DNA of 64,000 nucleotides from Paranoxybacillus vitaminiphilus (GCF_003259935.1 NZ_QLMH01000001.1:160004-224003); one strand, 5' to 3'; shown: positions 25,985 to 35,461, numbered from the stretch's first letter. The notes: generated by a model from the sequence alone, not told the origin. Program-made: numbers and translations.

Positions 25985-26554
25985 ATGAGGGTAATATCAG
26001 GTAAATGCAAAGGGCGTCAGCTGCAAGCTGTTCCTGGCATGACGACAAGACCGACGACAGATAAAGTGAAAGAGGCTATGTTTAATATGATTGGTCCTTA
26101 TTTTCATGGGGGGATTGGTTTAGATTTGTTTGCGGGCAGCGGTGGTCTAGGAATCGAAGCATTAAGCCGGGGATTGGACAAAGTCATTTTTGTTGATCGG
26201 GATGGAAAAGCAATCCAAACGATTCGTCAAAACATACAGTCGTGCGGTTTATCTAATCAGGCGGAAATATATCGTAACGACGCGAATCGGGCACTGAAAG
26301 CGATTATCAAACGCGGTATACGTTTTACACTTATTTTTCTCGATCCTCCATATAAGAACAAAGAGTTGGAAGCGCTTATTTCAATCATTGATGAGCATGA
26401 GTTGTTGGAAAAGGAAGGATATATCGTAGCGGAACACGCTGAAGAAGTGGAGCTCCCACAGCATATTGGAAATTTAGCAAAATTAAAGCATGAAACATAC
26501 GGCATTACAGGTGTATCGATTTACGGTTATATTGCTGAAGAGAAAGGAGATTGA
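25985..26554 (+). CDS. rsmD: 16S rRNA (guanine966-N2)-methyltransferase RsmD
   Basis: Methylates G966 of 16S rRNA using SAM. The 189-residue protein has the family start MRVISGKCKGRQL, RPTTDKVKEAMFN, the SAM loop LDLFAGSGGLGIEALSRG near residue 42, and the catalytic DPPY near residue 118. It corresponds to ylbH. coaD starts five bases after its stop, the standard rsmD-coaD pair. Confidence 0.96.
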   Translation: MRVISGKCKGRQLQAVPGMTTRPTTDKVKEAMFNMIGPYFHGGIGLDLFAGSGGLGIEALSRGLDKVIFVDRDGKAIQTIRQNIQSCGLSNQAEIYRNDANRALKAIIKRGIRFTLIFLDPPYKNKELEALISIIDEHELLEKEGYIVAEHAEEVELPQHIGNLAKLKHETYGITGVSIYGYIAEEKGD

Positions 26555-26558
26555 ATGA

Positions 26559-27044
<486 letters not shown>

Positions 27045-27050
27045 AAATAA

Positions 27051-27155
27051 AGGGGCTGATCCATATAAGTGTCTGACCTCGCGTGCCTTTCACAATATAC
27101 CGTTCGTTTATAATAGTATTATGGGGTTGACACTTAGTTTTGGAACAGCCTTTTA
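27051..27155 (+). repeat. Palindromic intergenic repeat, family A
   Basis: Begins seven bases after the coaD stop with AGGGGCTGATCC, carries AGTGTCTGACCTCGCGTGCC and GGGGTTGACACTT, and ends GGAACAGCCTTTT. It fills the gap to the convergent ylbJ, so it probably terminates both genes. Confidence 0.8.
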
Positions 27156-27158
27156 ACG

Positions 27159-28385
27159 TTATTGCGCTATTTCTTTCCGCCAATCTAAGGCAAGCAGCAG
27201 CACGTAGAAAGCAAGTGAAAGCAGCGTAATCATTGGCCCATATTCGCTGAGAAGCTGCCAATAATTTGAGAGCCACTCAGGGGAATGTTTTGTTAAAAAG
27301 ACCGGGATGATCTTTGAATGTTCTTGGTGTGCTTGAAGGTCTTCATAAAACGGTTTCCAAAATACATATGTAAAAACGGCTGCGAAAATACCGTGAAAAA
27401 CTCGCGCGATGAAAAATGGCTGAAACCGGATGTCCGTTTCAGCGAGAATGCTCGCCACCTGCGCTTGAACGGAAAAACCGCTGAATGCGAGAATAAAACT
27501 TGTGATGATCGTTTTTTGCAGCAGGCCTACATTGTCGGTTTGACTTGTCATTTGGCTGCCTAGCGTAATTTCAAACAATCCGGAAATCAGCGGGATGCTA
27601 AGCTCTTTCGGCAAAGCGAATATACTTAATAGATATTGAAAAATATTGGCAAGGCGATCGGTTATGTGAATCATGTAAAGAAGTTTATTTAGCACAGAGA
27701 AAAGAATAATGAAGCCGCCAATCATTAACAGTGTCTGAATGGAAGAGCGTACCGCGTCGCCCAGCATTTTTCCGATGGCTTGTTCATTTTTTAGTCTTGT
27801 TCGGTGCAGGACACGGAACGCTTCTCGGATGGATACTTTTCGCTTATAATCATCATGTGCAGATGATGGGTTCGCTTTGCCATGAAAACGCATGAGCAGA
27901 CCAACGCAAATATTCCCGATATAGTGCGATAATGCAAGCACAACCCCTATTTGTGGATTATGAAAAAAGCCGACAGAAACCGCTCCGAAAATAAACAGCG
28001 GATTAGAAGAATTTGTAAATGAAACGAGCCGTTCCGCCTCAATGGCGGAAATTTGTTTTTCTTGGCGGAGCCTGGCGGTTAATTTCGCTCCAGCAGGGTA
28101 CCCCGAGGCCATTCCCATCGCCCAGACGAAACCGCCTACCCCTGGGACTTTAAATAATGGACGCATAAGTGGTTCAAGTAACACACCAATTAAATTGACG
28201 ACACCGAAATGAATGAGCAGCTCGGAAACAATAAAAAAGGGTAATAACGAGGGGAAGACGACTTTCCACCACATATTTAACCCGTTGATCGACGCTTCAA
28301 AAGATTGCTTCGGATAACAAATGAGCGAGACGGCAAATAATGTAACAGATAAAGCAAGAAAAATGGTTTTTATTCTTTCTTTCAT
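27159..28385 (-). CDS. ylbJ: Sporulation integral membrane protein YlbJ
   Basis: A 408-residue polytopic membrane protein of the nucleoside-recognition (Gate) domain family; YlbJ is needed for spore cortex formation in B. subtilis and is under SigE. About nine hydrophobic segments are visible, with GVGGFVWAMGMASGYPAGAKLTA (shortened) near residue 85 as the conserved core. The ATG at 28385 follows GGAGG at ten bases and gives exactly the B. subtilis length; the frame extends 49 codons further but without support. Divergent from ylbK. Confidence 0.92.
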   Translation of the reverse strand: MKERIKTIFLALSVTLFAVSLICYPKQSFEASINGLNMWWKVVFPSLLPFFIVSELLIHFGVVNLIGVLLEPLMRPLFKVPGVGGFVWAMGMASGYPAGAKLTARLRQEKQISAIEAERLVSFTNSSNPLFIFGAVSVGFFHNPQIGVVLALSHYIGNICVGLLMRFHGKANPSSAHDDYKRKVSIREAFRVLHRTRLKNEQAIGKMLGDAVRSSIQTLLMIGGFIILFSVLNKLLYMIHITDRLANIFQYLLSIFALPKELSIPLISGLFEITLGSQMTSQTDNVGLLQKTIITSFILAFSGFSVQAQVASILAETDIRFQPFFIARVFHGIFAAVFTYVFWKPFYEDLQAHQEHSKIIPVFLTKHSPEWLSNYWQLLSEYGPMITLLSLAFYVLLLALDWRKEIAQ

Positions 28386-28571
28386 AAGAGGGTTGCCTCC
28401 TGTAAAGAATCGTTTATGAATGATTGCTTTTATGCAGGCAAAAATGTCGTTGTCCAACTTCATATAGTTTAATATACGAGTATAGGCAGTCATTTTAGAC
28501 CATAAGATTAAAAAAGGATTTTCTCGAGACAAATCTTCCTAAATGGTGAAAAATGGCTAAGGAGGAAAACG

Positions 28572-29351
28572 ATGCGACCGAAAATTGGGTTGGCGTTAGG
28601 ATCTGGGGGAGCGAGAGGTTTTGCGCATTTAGGAGTTATTAAAGTGCTCGAAGAAGAAAAGATTCCGATTGATTTCATCGCAGGCAGCAGCATGGGAGCG
28701 TTAGTGGCTGCGCTGTATGCAAGCGGTCTGGGAATTGAGCGTTTATATAAACTTGCAAAAGCGTTTAAGCGAAATGATTATATTGACTTAACAGTTCCGA
28801 AAATGGGGCTTATTTCCGGAAGACGTATAAAAGAGTTTATTCGCTTATTGACAAAAGGAAAGCGAATTGAAGATTTACATATTCCGATTGGCATCGTAGC
28901 AACAGATTTGCAAAAGTGTGAAAAGGTCGTGTTTCGAACAGGATTGATTGCGGACGCTGTACGGGCCAGCATTTCGATTCCGGGAATTTTTGTACCAGAA
29001 CAAATTGATGGCCGCTTACTCGTAGATGGAGGAGTTATTGATCGGATTCCGGTTTCTGTTGCAAGGGAGATGGGGGCAGATATTGTGATTGCTGTCGATG
29101 TTTCTCATGTAAAAGTGAACGAAGAAATTTCTTCGATTTTCGACGTTATTTTACAAAGTATTGACATTTTGCAAGATGAGCTTGTACGTCATCGTGAGTT
29201 TGCTTCAGATGTGATGATTCGGCCTCGTGTTGAGCAGTTCAGCTCACGCGCATTTACGCATACAGAAGAAATTATCGCTATTGGGGAGGAAGAGACACGA
29301 AAACAACTAACGAAAATTCATGAAGCGATCGCGAAATGGAAGGAGTCATAA
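28572..29351 (+). CDS. ylbK: Patatin-like phospholipase (RssA/YlbK type)
   Basis: A 259-residue cytoplasmic patatin-family hydrolase. Glycine-rich oxyanion segment GSGGARGFAHLG at about 11-22, nucleophile GSSMG with Ser near residue 39, and DGG with the catalytic Asp near 152 are all intact, so a Ser-Asp dyad is present. The physiological substrate is unknown. ylbL begins six bases after the stop. Confidence 0.92.
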   Translation: MRPKIGLALGSGGARGFAHLGVIKVLEEEKIPIDFIAGSSMGALVAALYASGLGIERLYKLAKAFKRNDYIDLTVPKMGLISGRRIKEFIRLLTKGKRIEDLHIPIGIVATDLQKCEKVVFRTGLIADAVRASISIPGIFVPEQIDGRLLVDGGVIDRIPVSVAREMGADIVIAVDVSHVKVNEEISSIFDVILQSIDILQDELVRHREFASDVMIRPRVEQFSSRAFTHTEEIIAIGEEETRKQLTKIHEAIAKWKES

Positions 29352-29356
29352 CATAA

Positions 29357-30370
29357 ATGAAAAAAAGAATATACTTAGCTGCGTTTTCTATCGGTGCCAT
29401 CATTGCGGTGTTACTTACATTTATAAAATTGCCTTATTATGTCACTATGCCGGGAACAGCACAAAAACTGGAGCCGCTTGTTCATGTAAAAAATGGAGAT
29501 GAAGATGATGGAGATTTTATGTTAACAACGGTGAGAATGGGAAGGGCAAATGTCATCTCTTATGCTTTAGCAAAAGTTCGTAAATATTATGAACTTTATC
29601 CGGTCGAGGAGATTAAACAGCAAGGAGAAAGCGACGAAGAATACACGCTGCGGCAGCTGCACATGATGGAAAATTCTAAACAAACAGCGATTGCTGTTGC
29701 TTACGAAAAGGCCGGAAAACCCATTACATATAAATTTCTTGGTGTTTATGTCATACGAGTTCTGCCCGATATGCCGGCTAGCCGATATTTGCGCGCAGGG
29801 GATCGAATTGTTGCAATCGATGGGAAAAAGCTGCAAACTGCGGAACAATTTATTGAGTATGTCGGTCAAAAAACGAAAGGAGAAACGGTAAAGATTACAT
29901 TTGAGAGAAAAGGAAAAAAGCAAACGGTTCCACTTGCCCTTAAACCATTTCCGGAAAATCCGGAGCGGGTCGGCATCGGTATTTCTCTTGTTACCGACAG
30001 CGACATTGTAACTGATCCTCCTGTTGAAATCGAATCGGAAGAAATTGGCGGACCTTCAGCAGGGCTTATGTTTTCTTTAGAAATTTATAATCAGCTCGTT
30101 GAAGAAGATATTACAAAAGGATATACTATTGCAGGAACAGGGACGATTAATGAAAAAGGGGAAATCGGTCCAATTGGCGGCATTTCACAAAAAATTATTG
30201 CTGCTGACAAGGCCGGAGCCGATATCTTTTTTGCCCCGAATGAAAAAGGAGCCAAAAATTCAAATTACCAGGAAGCTTTAAAAACAGCAAAAGATATCGG
30301 CACAAAGATGAAAATCGTTCCGGTCGATACGTTTGATGATGCGCTCCGCTATTTGCAAACGTTGAAATAG
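29357..30370 (+). CDS. ylbL: Membrane-anchored PDZ-Lon-type protease YlbL/DdcP
   Basis: A 337-residue protease with an N-terminal membrane helix (about 7-27), a PDZ domain (about 130-200) and a C-terminal Lon-type Ser-Lys protease domain. GPSAG places the catalytic Ser at 234, and Lys279 lies in SQKIIAADKAG; both match positions known for B. subtilis YlbL (DdcP), which helps remove the division inhibitor YneA after DNA damage. It is likely co-transcribed with ylbK. A family A repeat overlaps its stop codon. Confidence 0.92.
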   Translation: MKKRIYLAAFSIGAIIAVLLTFIKLPYYVTMPGTAQKLEPLVHVKNGDEDDGDFMLTTVRMGRANVISYALAKVRKYYELYPVEEIKQQGESDEEYTLRQLHMMENSKQTAIAVAYEKAGKPITYKFLGVYVIRVLPDMPASRYLRAGDRIVAIDGKKLQTAEQFIEYVGQKTKGETVKITFERKGKKQTVPLALKPFPENPERVGIGISLVTDSDIVTDPPVEIESEEIGGPSAGLMFSLEIYNQLVEEDITKGYTIAGTGTINEKGEIGPIGGISQKIIAADKAGADIFFAPNEKGAKNSNYQEALKTAKDIGTKMKIVPVDTFDDALRYLQTLK

Positions 30371-30452
30371 GGGCTGCTCCGAAAGCAAAGTGTCAGCCCC
30401 CGCTGTATCATATATAGGACTGCGAAAAGTACGTGAGGTCAGCTCCTTATTT
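30369..30452 (-). repeat. Palindromic intergenic repeat, family A (short form, reverse orientation)
   Basis: Read on the minus strand it begins AAGGAGCTGACCTCACGTAC right after the tmcAL stop, has a TATATGATA tip, and ends at the ylbL stop with AGTGTCAG... The GGGGCTG and CAGCCCC words pair. It lies between convergent genes and probably terminates both. Confidence 0.75.
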
Positions 30453-31652
30453 TCCGATTGGAGGAGTCGCGTATTCTTCTTTGACTGCCTTTGTGCGCAA
30501 AGGCTCTTGCAGCGCAGATGCATAGGCAAAAGCCGCTTTCTTTTCTTGTTTGTAAATCGGATGGTCTTCAAGAAGCGACACTTTTGAAATGAGCGGAAGT
30601 GATAGCTGCTTTTTTACGGTTTTTAAATAGGTCCGGCCTGTTTCGCTCATGCCAAGCAGCCTAATATAGGTTGCTTTTTTATTCGATTCTTTTTGCTGCT
30701 TCGTAAAATTCGTTAAAATGTGTGCGCACGTGCGCTGTAATCTTGTCCAAGTGTAGCGCTTCGTTTTCACCATATCGATGAGCTCCGCAAAGTTTTTTGC
30801 TTCCATGGAGGCCTCTTTAAAACGATATTCCAAGCCTTCATCCATATCAGCGATTTCTCTCATTTCGTTTAATTCCATTGTAAGAATGCGATATTTTAAC
30901 AGCGGAAAATAGTCGTTCCATTGATGAAATAAACGATAAGTAGAATAGTACTCATATAACATCTTTTTCGTCGATTCCGGAATGTAAGGAGCGATTTTTT
31001 CAAGATGTTCGATGGAATAATGAAGCATGTTCCGCAAGCTTGTCGCGCTGGCAATGGACGGATCGGAAATCGTCTGATCATGATAGCCGGCGGCAATTCG
31101 TTTAATCGTATATGGAGTTATTTGCTCATGTTCTTCCATAATGGCTTTTACATAATAAAAACCGAGAATATTGTTTGGTTTCGCTAAATCGAGATTTTCA
31201 ATTTGCAATTGTTGGAAAGCGAGCGCACTGGCTTTTGGATAGCTGACTCCAGTCTTGAGCGCTTTTTTTAAATACGTATTGTATTTGTCTTCTTGTTTTG
31301 CTAAAGCTTTTACCGCTTCAGTAAAATGATGGATGTCACCGCTTTCGCTTCCGAAGCAAATATAATCACAATCCAAAGCAGCAAGCAGGGAAACAGCTCC
31401 AGCGGCAAATTCTTTGGCGGCTTGCACAGCAAACATATAAGGTAATTCAACGACAATATCCACCCCGGCAGCCAGAGCCATGCGGGTCCGGGCCCATTTT
31501 GAGACGAGAGCCGGCTCGCCGCGCTGCAAAAAGTTTCCGCTCATCACAGCGATGACGCAATCTGCCCCGGTTTGCCGCTTTGTTTCCTGCAAATGATATA
31601 AATGACCGTTATGAAACGGATTATATTCAACGACAATTCCGACCGCTTTCAC
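30447..31652 (-). CDS. tmcAL: tRNA(Met) cytidine acetate ligase
   Basis: Uses ATP and acetate to make N4-acetylcytidine at the wobble position of elongator tRNA(Met). The 401-residue protein starts with GIVVEYNPFHNGHLYHL, the HIGH-like nucleotidyltransferase motif (HNGH), and has VAVMSGNFLQRGEPAL and VELPYMFAVQAA in the catalytic domain. It corresponds to ylbM. GTG at 31652 is chosen because a GAAAGGA site lies seven bases upstream; the ATG at 31700 gives an unsupported extension. The 3' end overlaps the family A repeat. Confidence 0.93.
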   Translation of the reverse strand: MKAVGIVVEYNPFHNGHLYHLQETKRQTGADCVIAVMSGNFLQRGEPALVSKWARTRMALAAGVDIVVELPYMFAVQAAKEFAAGAVSLLAALDCDYICFGSESGDIHHFTEAVKALAKQEDKYNTYLKKALKTGVSYPKASALAFQQLQIENLDLAKPNNILGFYYVKAIMEEHEQITPYTIKRIAAGYHDQTISDPSIASATSLRNMLHYSIEHLEKIAPYIPESTKKMLYEYYSTYRLFHQWNDYFPLLKYRILTMELNEMREIADMDEGLEYRFKEASMEAKNFAELIDMVKTKRYTWTRLQRTCAHILTNFTKQQKESNKKATYIRLLGMSETGRTYLKTVKKQLSLPLISKVSLLEDHPIYKQEKKAAFAYASALQEPLRTKAVKEEYATPPIGK

Positions 31653-31747
31653 GCGATTTCGTCCTTTCTCATATGAAATTTGGAGTTTTGGCAAAAACAT
31701 GATAAATTGTATATAAGCTGACTACATTATAGTGTAAAGAAAAAATA

Positions 31748-31776
31748 TTGACAAACGAGAAAACGAAACGTATAAT
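31748..31776 (+). promoter_or_regulatory. SigA promoter of ylbN-rpmF
   Basis: Consensus TTGACA (31748-31753), a 17-bp spacer and consensus TATAAT (31771-31776) lie 29 bases before the ylbN start. This is the strongest promoter match I found in the window. Confidence 0.92.
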
Positions 31777-31804
31777 TTTCTTTGTTGCCTTGAGGTGATT
31801 TTAA

Positions 31805-32323
31805 GTGAAATGGACCGTTCATAAGCTTCATCAGCTGCAAAACAAAGGATTAACCATTGATGAAACCGTCGATGTTTCTGATTTAAAACAAGTTGACAAG
31901 TCAATTCGCGATATTTCCCCTGTGCATATTCAAGGGCGCGCTGACTTGAGTTCAACAAAGTTTACGTTTCATTTAACAATCAAAGGAACAATGGTATTGC
32001 CGTGCTCCCGAACGTTAGTTGACGTCTCTTACCCATTTGAAATTGATACAATCGAGACGTTTTTATTAAATGATTATGATGATACAACTGATGAAGATAT
32101 GCATGTCGTTCAAGGAGAAGCGGTTGACTTATTGCCGATTGTGAAAGAATTGATCCTCCTTGAAATTCCGCTGCAAATCTTTTCAGAACAGGAAAATGTT
32201 GAAGGAGCTGCGCCGCAGTCAGGAAAAGATTGGGAAGTGATTACTGAGGAACAACTGAAAAATAAAATTGATCCTCGACTGGCCGGCTTAGCGAAGTTTT
32301 TTGAAAAGAAAAAAGAAGAGTGA
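31805..32323 (+). CDS. ylbN: YceD/DUF177 family protein (YlbN)
   Basis: A 172-residue soluble, acidic protein of the YceD (DUF177) family, linked to 23S rRNA accumulation and nearly always encoded next to rpmF. It contains the CSRTL segment near residue 64 and the C-terminal IDPRLAGLAKFF. GTG 31805 follows TGAGGTGA. A small GCCGG/CCGGC hairpin (about 32329-32342) lies between it and rpmF. Confidence 0.92.
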   Translation: MKWTVHKLHQLQNKGLTIDETVDVSDLKQVDKSIRDISPVHIQGRADLSSTKFTFHLTIKGTMVLPCSRTLVDVSYPFEIDTIETFLLNDYDDTTDEDMHVVQGEAVDLLPIVKELILLEIPLQIFSEQENVEGAAPQSGKDWEVITEEQLKNKIDPRLAGLAKFFEKKKEE

Positions 32324-32386
32324 GCGAAGAACCGGCATTATCCGGCCTTCGTCATACTTGTAAATCCTTTTAAGGAGGTGGGAATA

Positions 32387-32560
32387 ATGGCTGTACCTTT
32401 TAGAAGAACATCTAAAATGAAGAAAAGAATGCGTCGTACGCATTTCAAATTACAAGTACCTGGTATGGTAGAATGCCCAAATTGCGGTGAAATGAAACTT
32501 GCTCACCGCGTATGCAAAGTTTGCGGAACTTACAAAGGAAAAGAAGTTGTTAACAAATAA
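32387..32560 (+). CDS. rpmF: 50S ribosomal protein L32
   Basis: A 57-residue zinc-ribbon L32 ([18 protein letters not shown]... then CPNCGE and CKVCG), retaining both Cys pairs, so it is the zinc-binding C+ form. ATG 32387 follows a perfect AAGGAGGTG. Co-transcribed with ylbN from the promoter at 31748. Confidence 0.97.
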   Translation: MAVPFRRTSKMKKRMRRTHFKLQVPGMVECPNCGEMKLAHRVCKVCGTYKGKEVVNK

Positions 32561-32582
32561 TGGTTAACCAGATTAAAGTTGC

Positions 32583-32707
32583 AAGAGGCTGACCTATAAG
32601 TATCTGATCTCATGCAGAATCCATAATATATAGTGTTCTCATCCTATGTACTATATATTTTGGTTGTGGGGTCTGATGCTTTGCTTTAGGGTCAGCCTCT
32701 TGTTTTT
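32583..32707 (+). repeat. Palindromic intergenic repeat, family A (full copy)
   Basis: Outer arms AAGAGGCTGACC and GGGTCAGCCTCTTG, inner AGTATCTGATCTCATGC against GTGGGGTCTGATGCTT, and a tip pairing ATATATAGT with ACTATATAT. It starts 23 bases after the rpmF stop and ends in a T run. Confidence 0.85.
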
Positions 32708-32777
32708 TTGGAGAAAATACTGTTTTACTTTCGGTGAAGAGTGGCAGGAAAATAGGAGAGTATCGTTAAATTTAATA

Positions 32778-32888
32778 AAGTGCAACTTCATCAGTGGGGG
32801 GTTCTTCATCCCCCACTGATGTTAGTTGAACTTATCGCACTTCTAGCGTCCGTTATCTCCCACCTGTAGAGGTGGGAGTCTTACGGAC
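32778..32888. repeat. Paired hairpins resembling a transposon-end remnant
   Basis: The first hairpin has perfect 12-bp arms CATCAGTGGGGG/CCCCCACTGATG inside AAGTGC/GCACTT (32778-32842). The second has GTCCGT/ACGGAC around CTCCCACCT/AGGTGGGAG (32848-32888). The latter stem is shared with 17202-17232. No ORF is present. The arrangement suggests a solo IS200/IS605-like end. Together with the family A copy it accounts for this 369-base gap. Confidence 0.55.
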
Positions 32889-32929
32889 GATTAGAACGGG
32901 ATAAAAAGTGAAAGAGAGGAGGAAAGAAG

Positions 32930-33691
32930 TTGGCGGATGTTTTGTTAGAACAAGATAACGACGGCATTGTTTGGTTTACGATTAATCGACAAGAAAGGAG
33001 AAATGCCATTAACTATGAAGTAATGGATTGTTTACAAAAAACAATTCAAATGGTTGAACAAAACGACGATGTGAAAGTGTTGGTTATTACTGGCGCGGGA
33101 GAGAAAGCGTTTTGTTCGGGCGGAGATTTAAGCAGTTTTCATCGTTTGCAAACGAAAGAAGAAGCGTATTCGATGCTTGGGAAAATGGGAAATATTCTCT
33201 ATTCACTTTTAACCGTTTCAAAGCCGACGGTTGCGCTGATTAACGGCACGGTCATTGGCGGAGGATGTGAGCTGGCAACTGCTTGTGATTTCCGCTATGC
33301 AAAAAGAGGCAGCAAAGTTGGATTTGTTCAAGGAAAGTTGGCGATTACAACGGGCTGGGGCGGAAGCACGATGTTATTTGAAAAAATGTCTTACGATCGT
33401 GCGCTCCATGTATTGCTGGAGGCAGAGCCTGTCAGTGCGGAGAAAATGTATGAATACGGTTGGATTCATTCTCTTTTGCCGGAACAAGGACTGAAAGAAG
33501 AATGTAGAAAGCTTCTTTCTCCATATTTATCCAAATCTGTACACGTTTTGCGGGCATATAAAACAGCAGCGGTTGCGAAATGGAAGAATGAAGCGTTTCG
33601 CGCTAGGTTTTTTGCTGAAATTGAACGATGTTCCGTATTATGGGAATCGCCCGAGCATGATGAAGCCGTGCGTGCATTTTTAAATAAATAG
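32930..33691 (+). CDS. Enoyl-CoA hydratase/isomerase family protein
   Basis: A 253-residue crotonase-fold protein. Typical features are WFTINRQERRNAINYEV near residue 12, the oxyanion-hole segment AFCSGGDLSSF near residue 62, and GTVIGGGCELATACDFRYA near residue 105. The second catalytic Glu of classical hydratases (usually near 135-145) is not obvious, so a hydratase, isomerase or acyl-CoA hydrolase activity are all possible. TTG 32930 follows GAGAGGAGG. It stands between rpmF and gerR and is absent there in B. subtilis as I recall. Confidence 0.85.
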   Translation: MADVLLEQDNDGIVWFTINRQERRNAINYEVMDCLQKTIQMVEQNDDVKVLVITGAGEKAFCSGGDLSSFHRLQTKEEAYSMLGKMGNILYSLLTVSKPTVALINGTVIGGGCELATACDFRYAKRGSKVGFVQGKLAITTGWGGSTMLFEKMSYDRALHVLLEAEPVSAEKMYEYGWIHSLLPEQGLKEECRKLLSPYLSKSVHVLRAYKTAAVAKWKNEAFRARFFAEIERCSVLWESPEHDEAVRAFLNK

Positions 33692-33704
33692 TCTATCTTT
33701 TCTA

Positions 33705-33738
33705 CTAGTCGCATACATATAGTGAAAAAAGCGACTAG
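33705..33738 (+). promoter_or_regulatory. Dyad surrounding a SigE-like -10 upstream of gerR
   Basis: CTAGTCGC (33705) and GCGACTAG (33731) form a perfect 8-bp inverted repeat. Within it lies CATACATA (33712-33719), close to the SigE -10 consensus CATACANT. A weak -35-like GTCTATCTTT is at 33691. gerR is SigE-dependent in B. subtilis, which makes the assignment reasonable. Confidence 0.4.
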
Positions 33739-33749
33739 GGGGATGAAGG

Positions 33750-34352
33750 ATGACAAGTATGCGCCAAGACGCATGGACACAAGATGAAGATTTATTGTTA
33801 GCCGAAGTAGTATTGCGTTACATTCGTGAAGGCGGGACGCAGCTTCAAGCGTTTGAAGACGTCGGACGGCGCCTTTCCCGCACGGCAGCGGCTTGTGGTT
33901 TTCGTTGGAATTCGTATGTAAGAAAACAGTATAAAGATGCTATTGAACTAGCGAAAAAACAGCGGAAAGAAAAGAAAAAAGAAGCGGCTGTTCATATGGA
34001 ACGGAAGGAAACGGCAACAGCGGAGATCGCAGCAGCGAAAGAGCTTACTTTGGAAGAAGTGATCGCTTTCTTGCAACGATATCATCAATCGAAAAATGAC
34101 TTTCAACATGCGATCGATGAAAACCGTGCTTTAAAAAAAGATATGGAACAATTGCAACATACGATAACGAGATTGCAAGCAGAAAAAGAGCTGCTGGAAA
34201 AAGAATTGAAAATTGTGCAAGAAGATTATAAAACGTTGATTGGTATTATGGAACGCGCGAGAAAGATGGTCGTTTTTGAAGAAGATGAGCAAGCAAAAAA
34301 AGTAAAATTTCAAATGGAACGAAATGGGAATCTGGAGAAAATTGAAAAATAA
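33750..34352 (+). CDS. gerR: RsfA/GerR family sporulation transcription regulator
   Basis: A 200-residue protein with an N-terminal Myb/SANT-like DNA-binding domain (about 5-65: DAWTQDEDLLLAEVVLRYIREGG, then LSRTAAACGFRWNSYVR), a basic linker, and a long C-terminal coiled coil (about 110-165). Length and layout match GerR (ylbO), the mother-cell regulator that turns off some SigE genes and activates others. ATG 33750 or 33759 is the start. Confidence 0.9.
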   Translation: MTSMRQDAWTQDEDLLLAEVVLRYIREGGTQLQAFEDVGRRLSRTAAACGFRWNSYVRKQYKDAIELAKKQRKEKKKEAAVHMERKETATAEIAAAKELTLEEVIAFLQRYHQSKNDFQHAIDENRALKKDMEQLQHTITRLQAEKELLEKELKIVQEDYKTLIGIMERARKMVVFEEDEQAKKVKFQMERNGNLEKIEK

Positions 34353-34361
34353 GAAGAGTTA

Positions 34362-34476
34362 TAGGCTGTCTCAAAAACGTAGGTTCAGACCCCTCTACTA
34401 CAATCTCTATCGCAAAGGAATGAAAATGCCGGTATAGTTTGAGGGAATCCTGGTTTTATGAGACAGCCTTTATTTT
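34362..34476 (+). repeat. Family B long palindromic repeat
   Basis: AGGCTGTCTCA (34362 on) pairs with TGAGACAGCCT (about 34459-34469), with inner imperfect pairing including CAGACCCCTC and GAGGGAATCCTGG. It begins ten bases after the gerR stop and ends in TTTATTTTTG, so it doubles as a terminator. Confidence 0.8.
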
Positions 34477-34564
34477 TGTTATGTTTGTTAGTTAACGCAA
34501 CCCATTTTCATTTGTTACAATAACTATAAATAGTTAATGGATAGAAAGAGAGGAAAAAGTAGAC

Positions 34565-35461
34565 ATGAAAGTGGGGATTGTTGGCGGCGGGGCAGTCGGG
34601 CTGCTAATAGCTGCCTATTTACATCGTATGTATGATATAACACTCTATACGAGAAGACAATCGCAAGCGGCTTTACTAAATAAAAATGGTTTATGTTTTA
34701 TAAAAGGCAGCAAGGAAAAAACGTTTTTCATTAAGACGAAACATATTGAACAAAGTGAGATGAATGAAGATGTCGTGTTCGTTACTGTCAAGCAATATGA
34801 TTTGCCTGAATTAGCTTCATCAGCGAATAGGCTGCAAAATATTCCAACTGTTGTATTTTTGCAAAACGGAATGGGGCATTTGCCGCTTTTAAGCCGATTC
34901 AATAATCGAAATATTGTGCTTGGTGTTGTAGAGCATGGAGCGTTAAAACATGATGACCGTACAGTCGAACATACAGGGGAAGGAAAAATCAGCCTCGCGG
35001 TCTGGAAAGGAGAAATAGGGGAAGCTCAGCGTTTGATTGAGCAATCTTCGTCTCATTTCCCATTTTTGTTTAAGAAAGATTGGTATGAAATGTTGGCGAT
35101 GAAGCTGGCGATTAATGCCGTCGTAAATCCTTTGACAGCGTTATTGCGTGTGAAAAACGGACAATTGCTCGAAGTAAATGAGTACCGAATGATGATGCAA
35201 TTGCTGTTCAGTGAACTAAAAGACGTATTATCGCTTCCAAATGAACAGAAAGCGTGGGAAAACATCGTTCTTGTATGTGAGAAAACAGCGAATAACCGCT
35301 CTTCGATGTTGAAGGATATCGAACAAGGTCGCCAAACAGAAATCGATGCTATTTTAGGATATATAATTCAGAGAGGAAAGAGCATGAACATACAAACCCC
35401 TTTATGTGAATTTTTGCTGCATGCGATTAAGGGAATGGAACGAAGGGGGAAGTTCGAATGA
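34565..35461 (+). CDS. panE: 2-dehydropantoate 2-reductase
   Basis: NADPH-dependent reduction of ketopantoate to pantoate in CoA synthesis. The 298-residue protein has the Rossmann start MKVGIVGGGAVGLLIAAYL, LQNGMGH near residue 99, the catalytic-Lys region MKLAINAVVNPLTALL near 178, and the late NNRSSMLKDIEQGRQTEID (ketopantoate-binding) near 243. It corresponds to ylbQ. The next gene overlaps by four bases (ATGA). Confidence 0.94.
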   Translation: MKVGIVGGGAVGLLIAAYLHRMYDITLYTRRQSQAALLNKNGLCFIKGSKEKTFFIKTKHIEQSEMNEDVVFVTVKQYDLPELASSANRLQNIPTVVFLQNGMGHLPLLSRFNNRNIVLGVVEHGALKHDDRTVEHTGEGKISLAVWKGEIGEAQRLIEQSSSHFPFLFKKDWYEMLAMKLAINAVVNPLTALLRVKNGQLLEVNEYRMMMQLLFSELKDVLSLPNEQKAWENIVLVCEKTANNRSSMLKDIEQGRQTEIDAILGYIIQRGKSMNIQTPLCEFLLHAIKGMERRGKFE

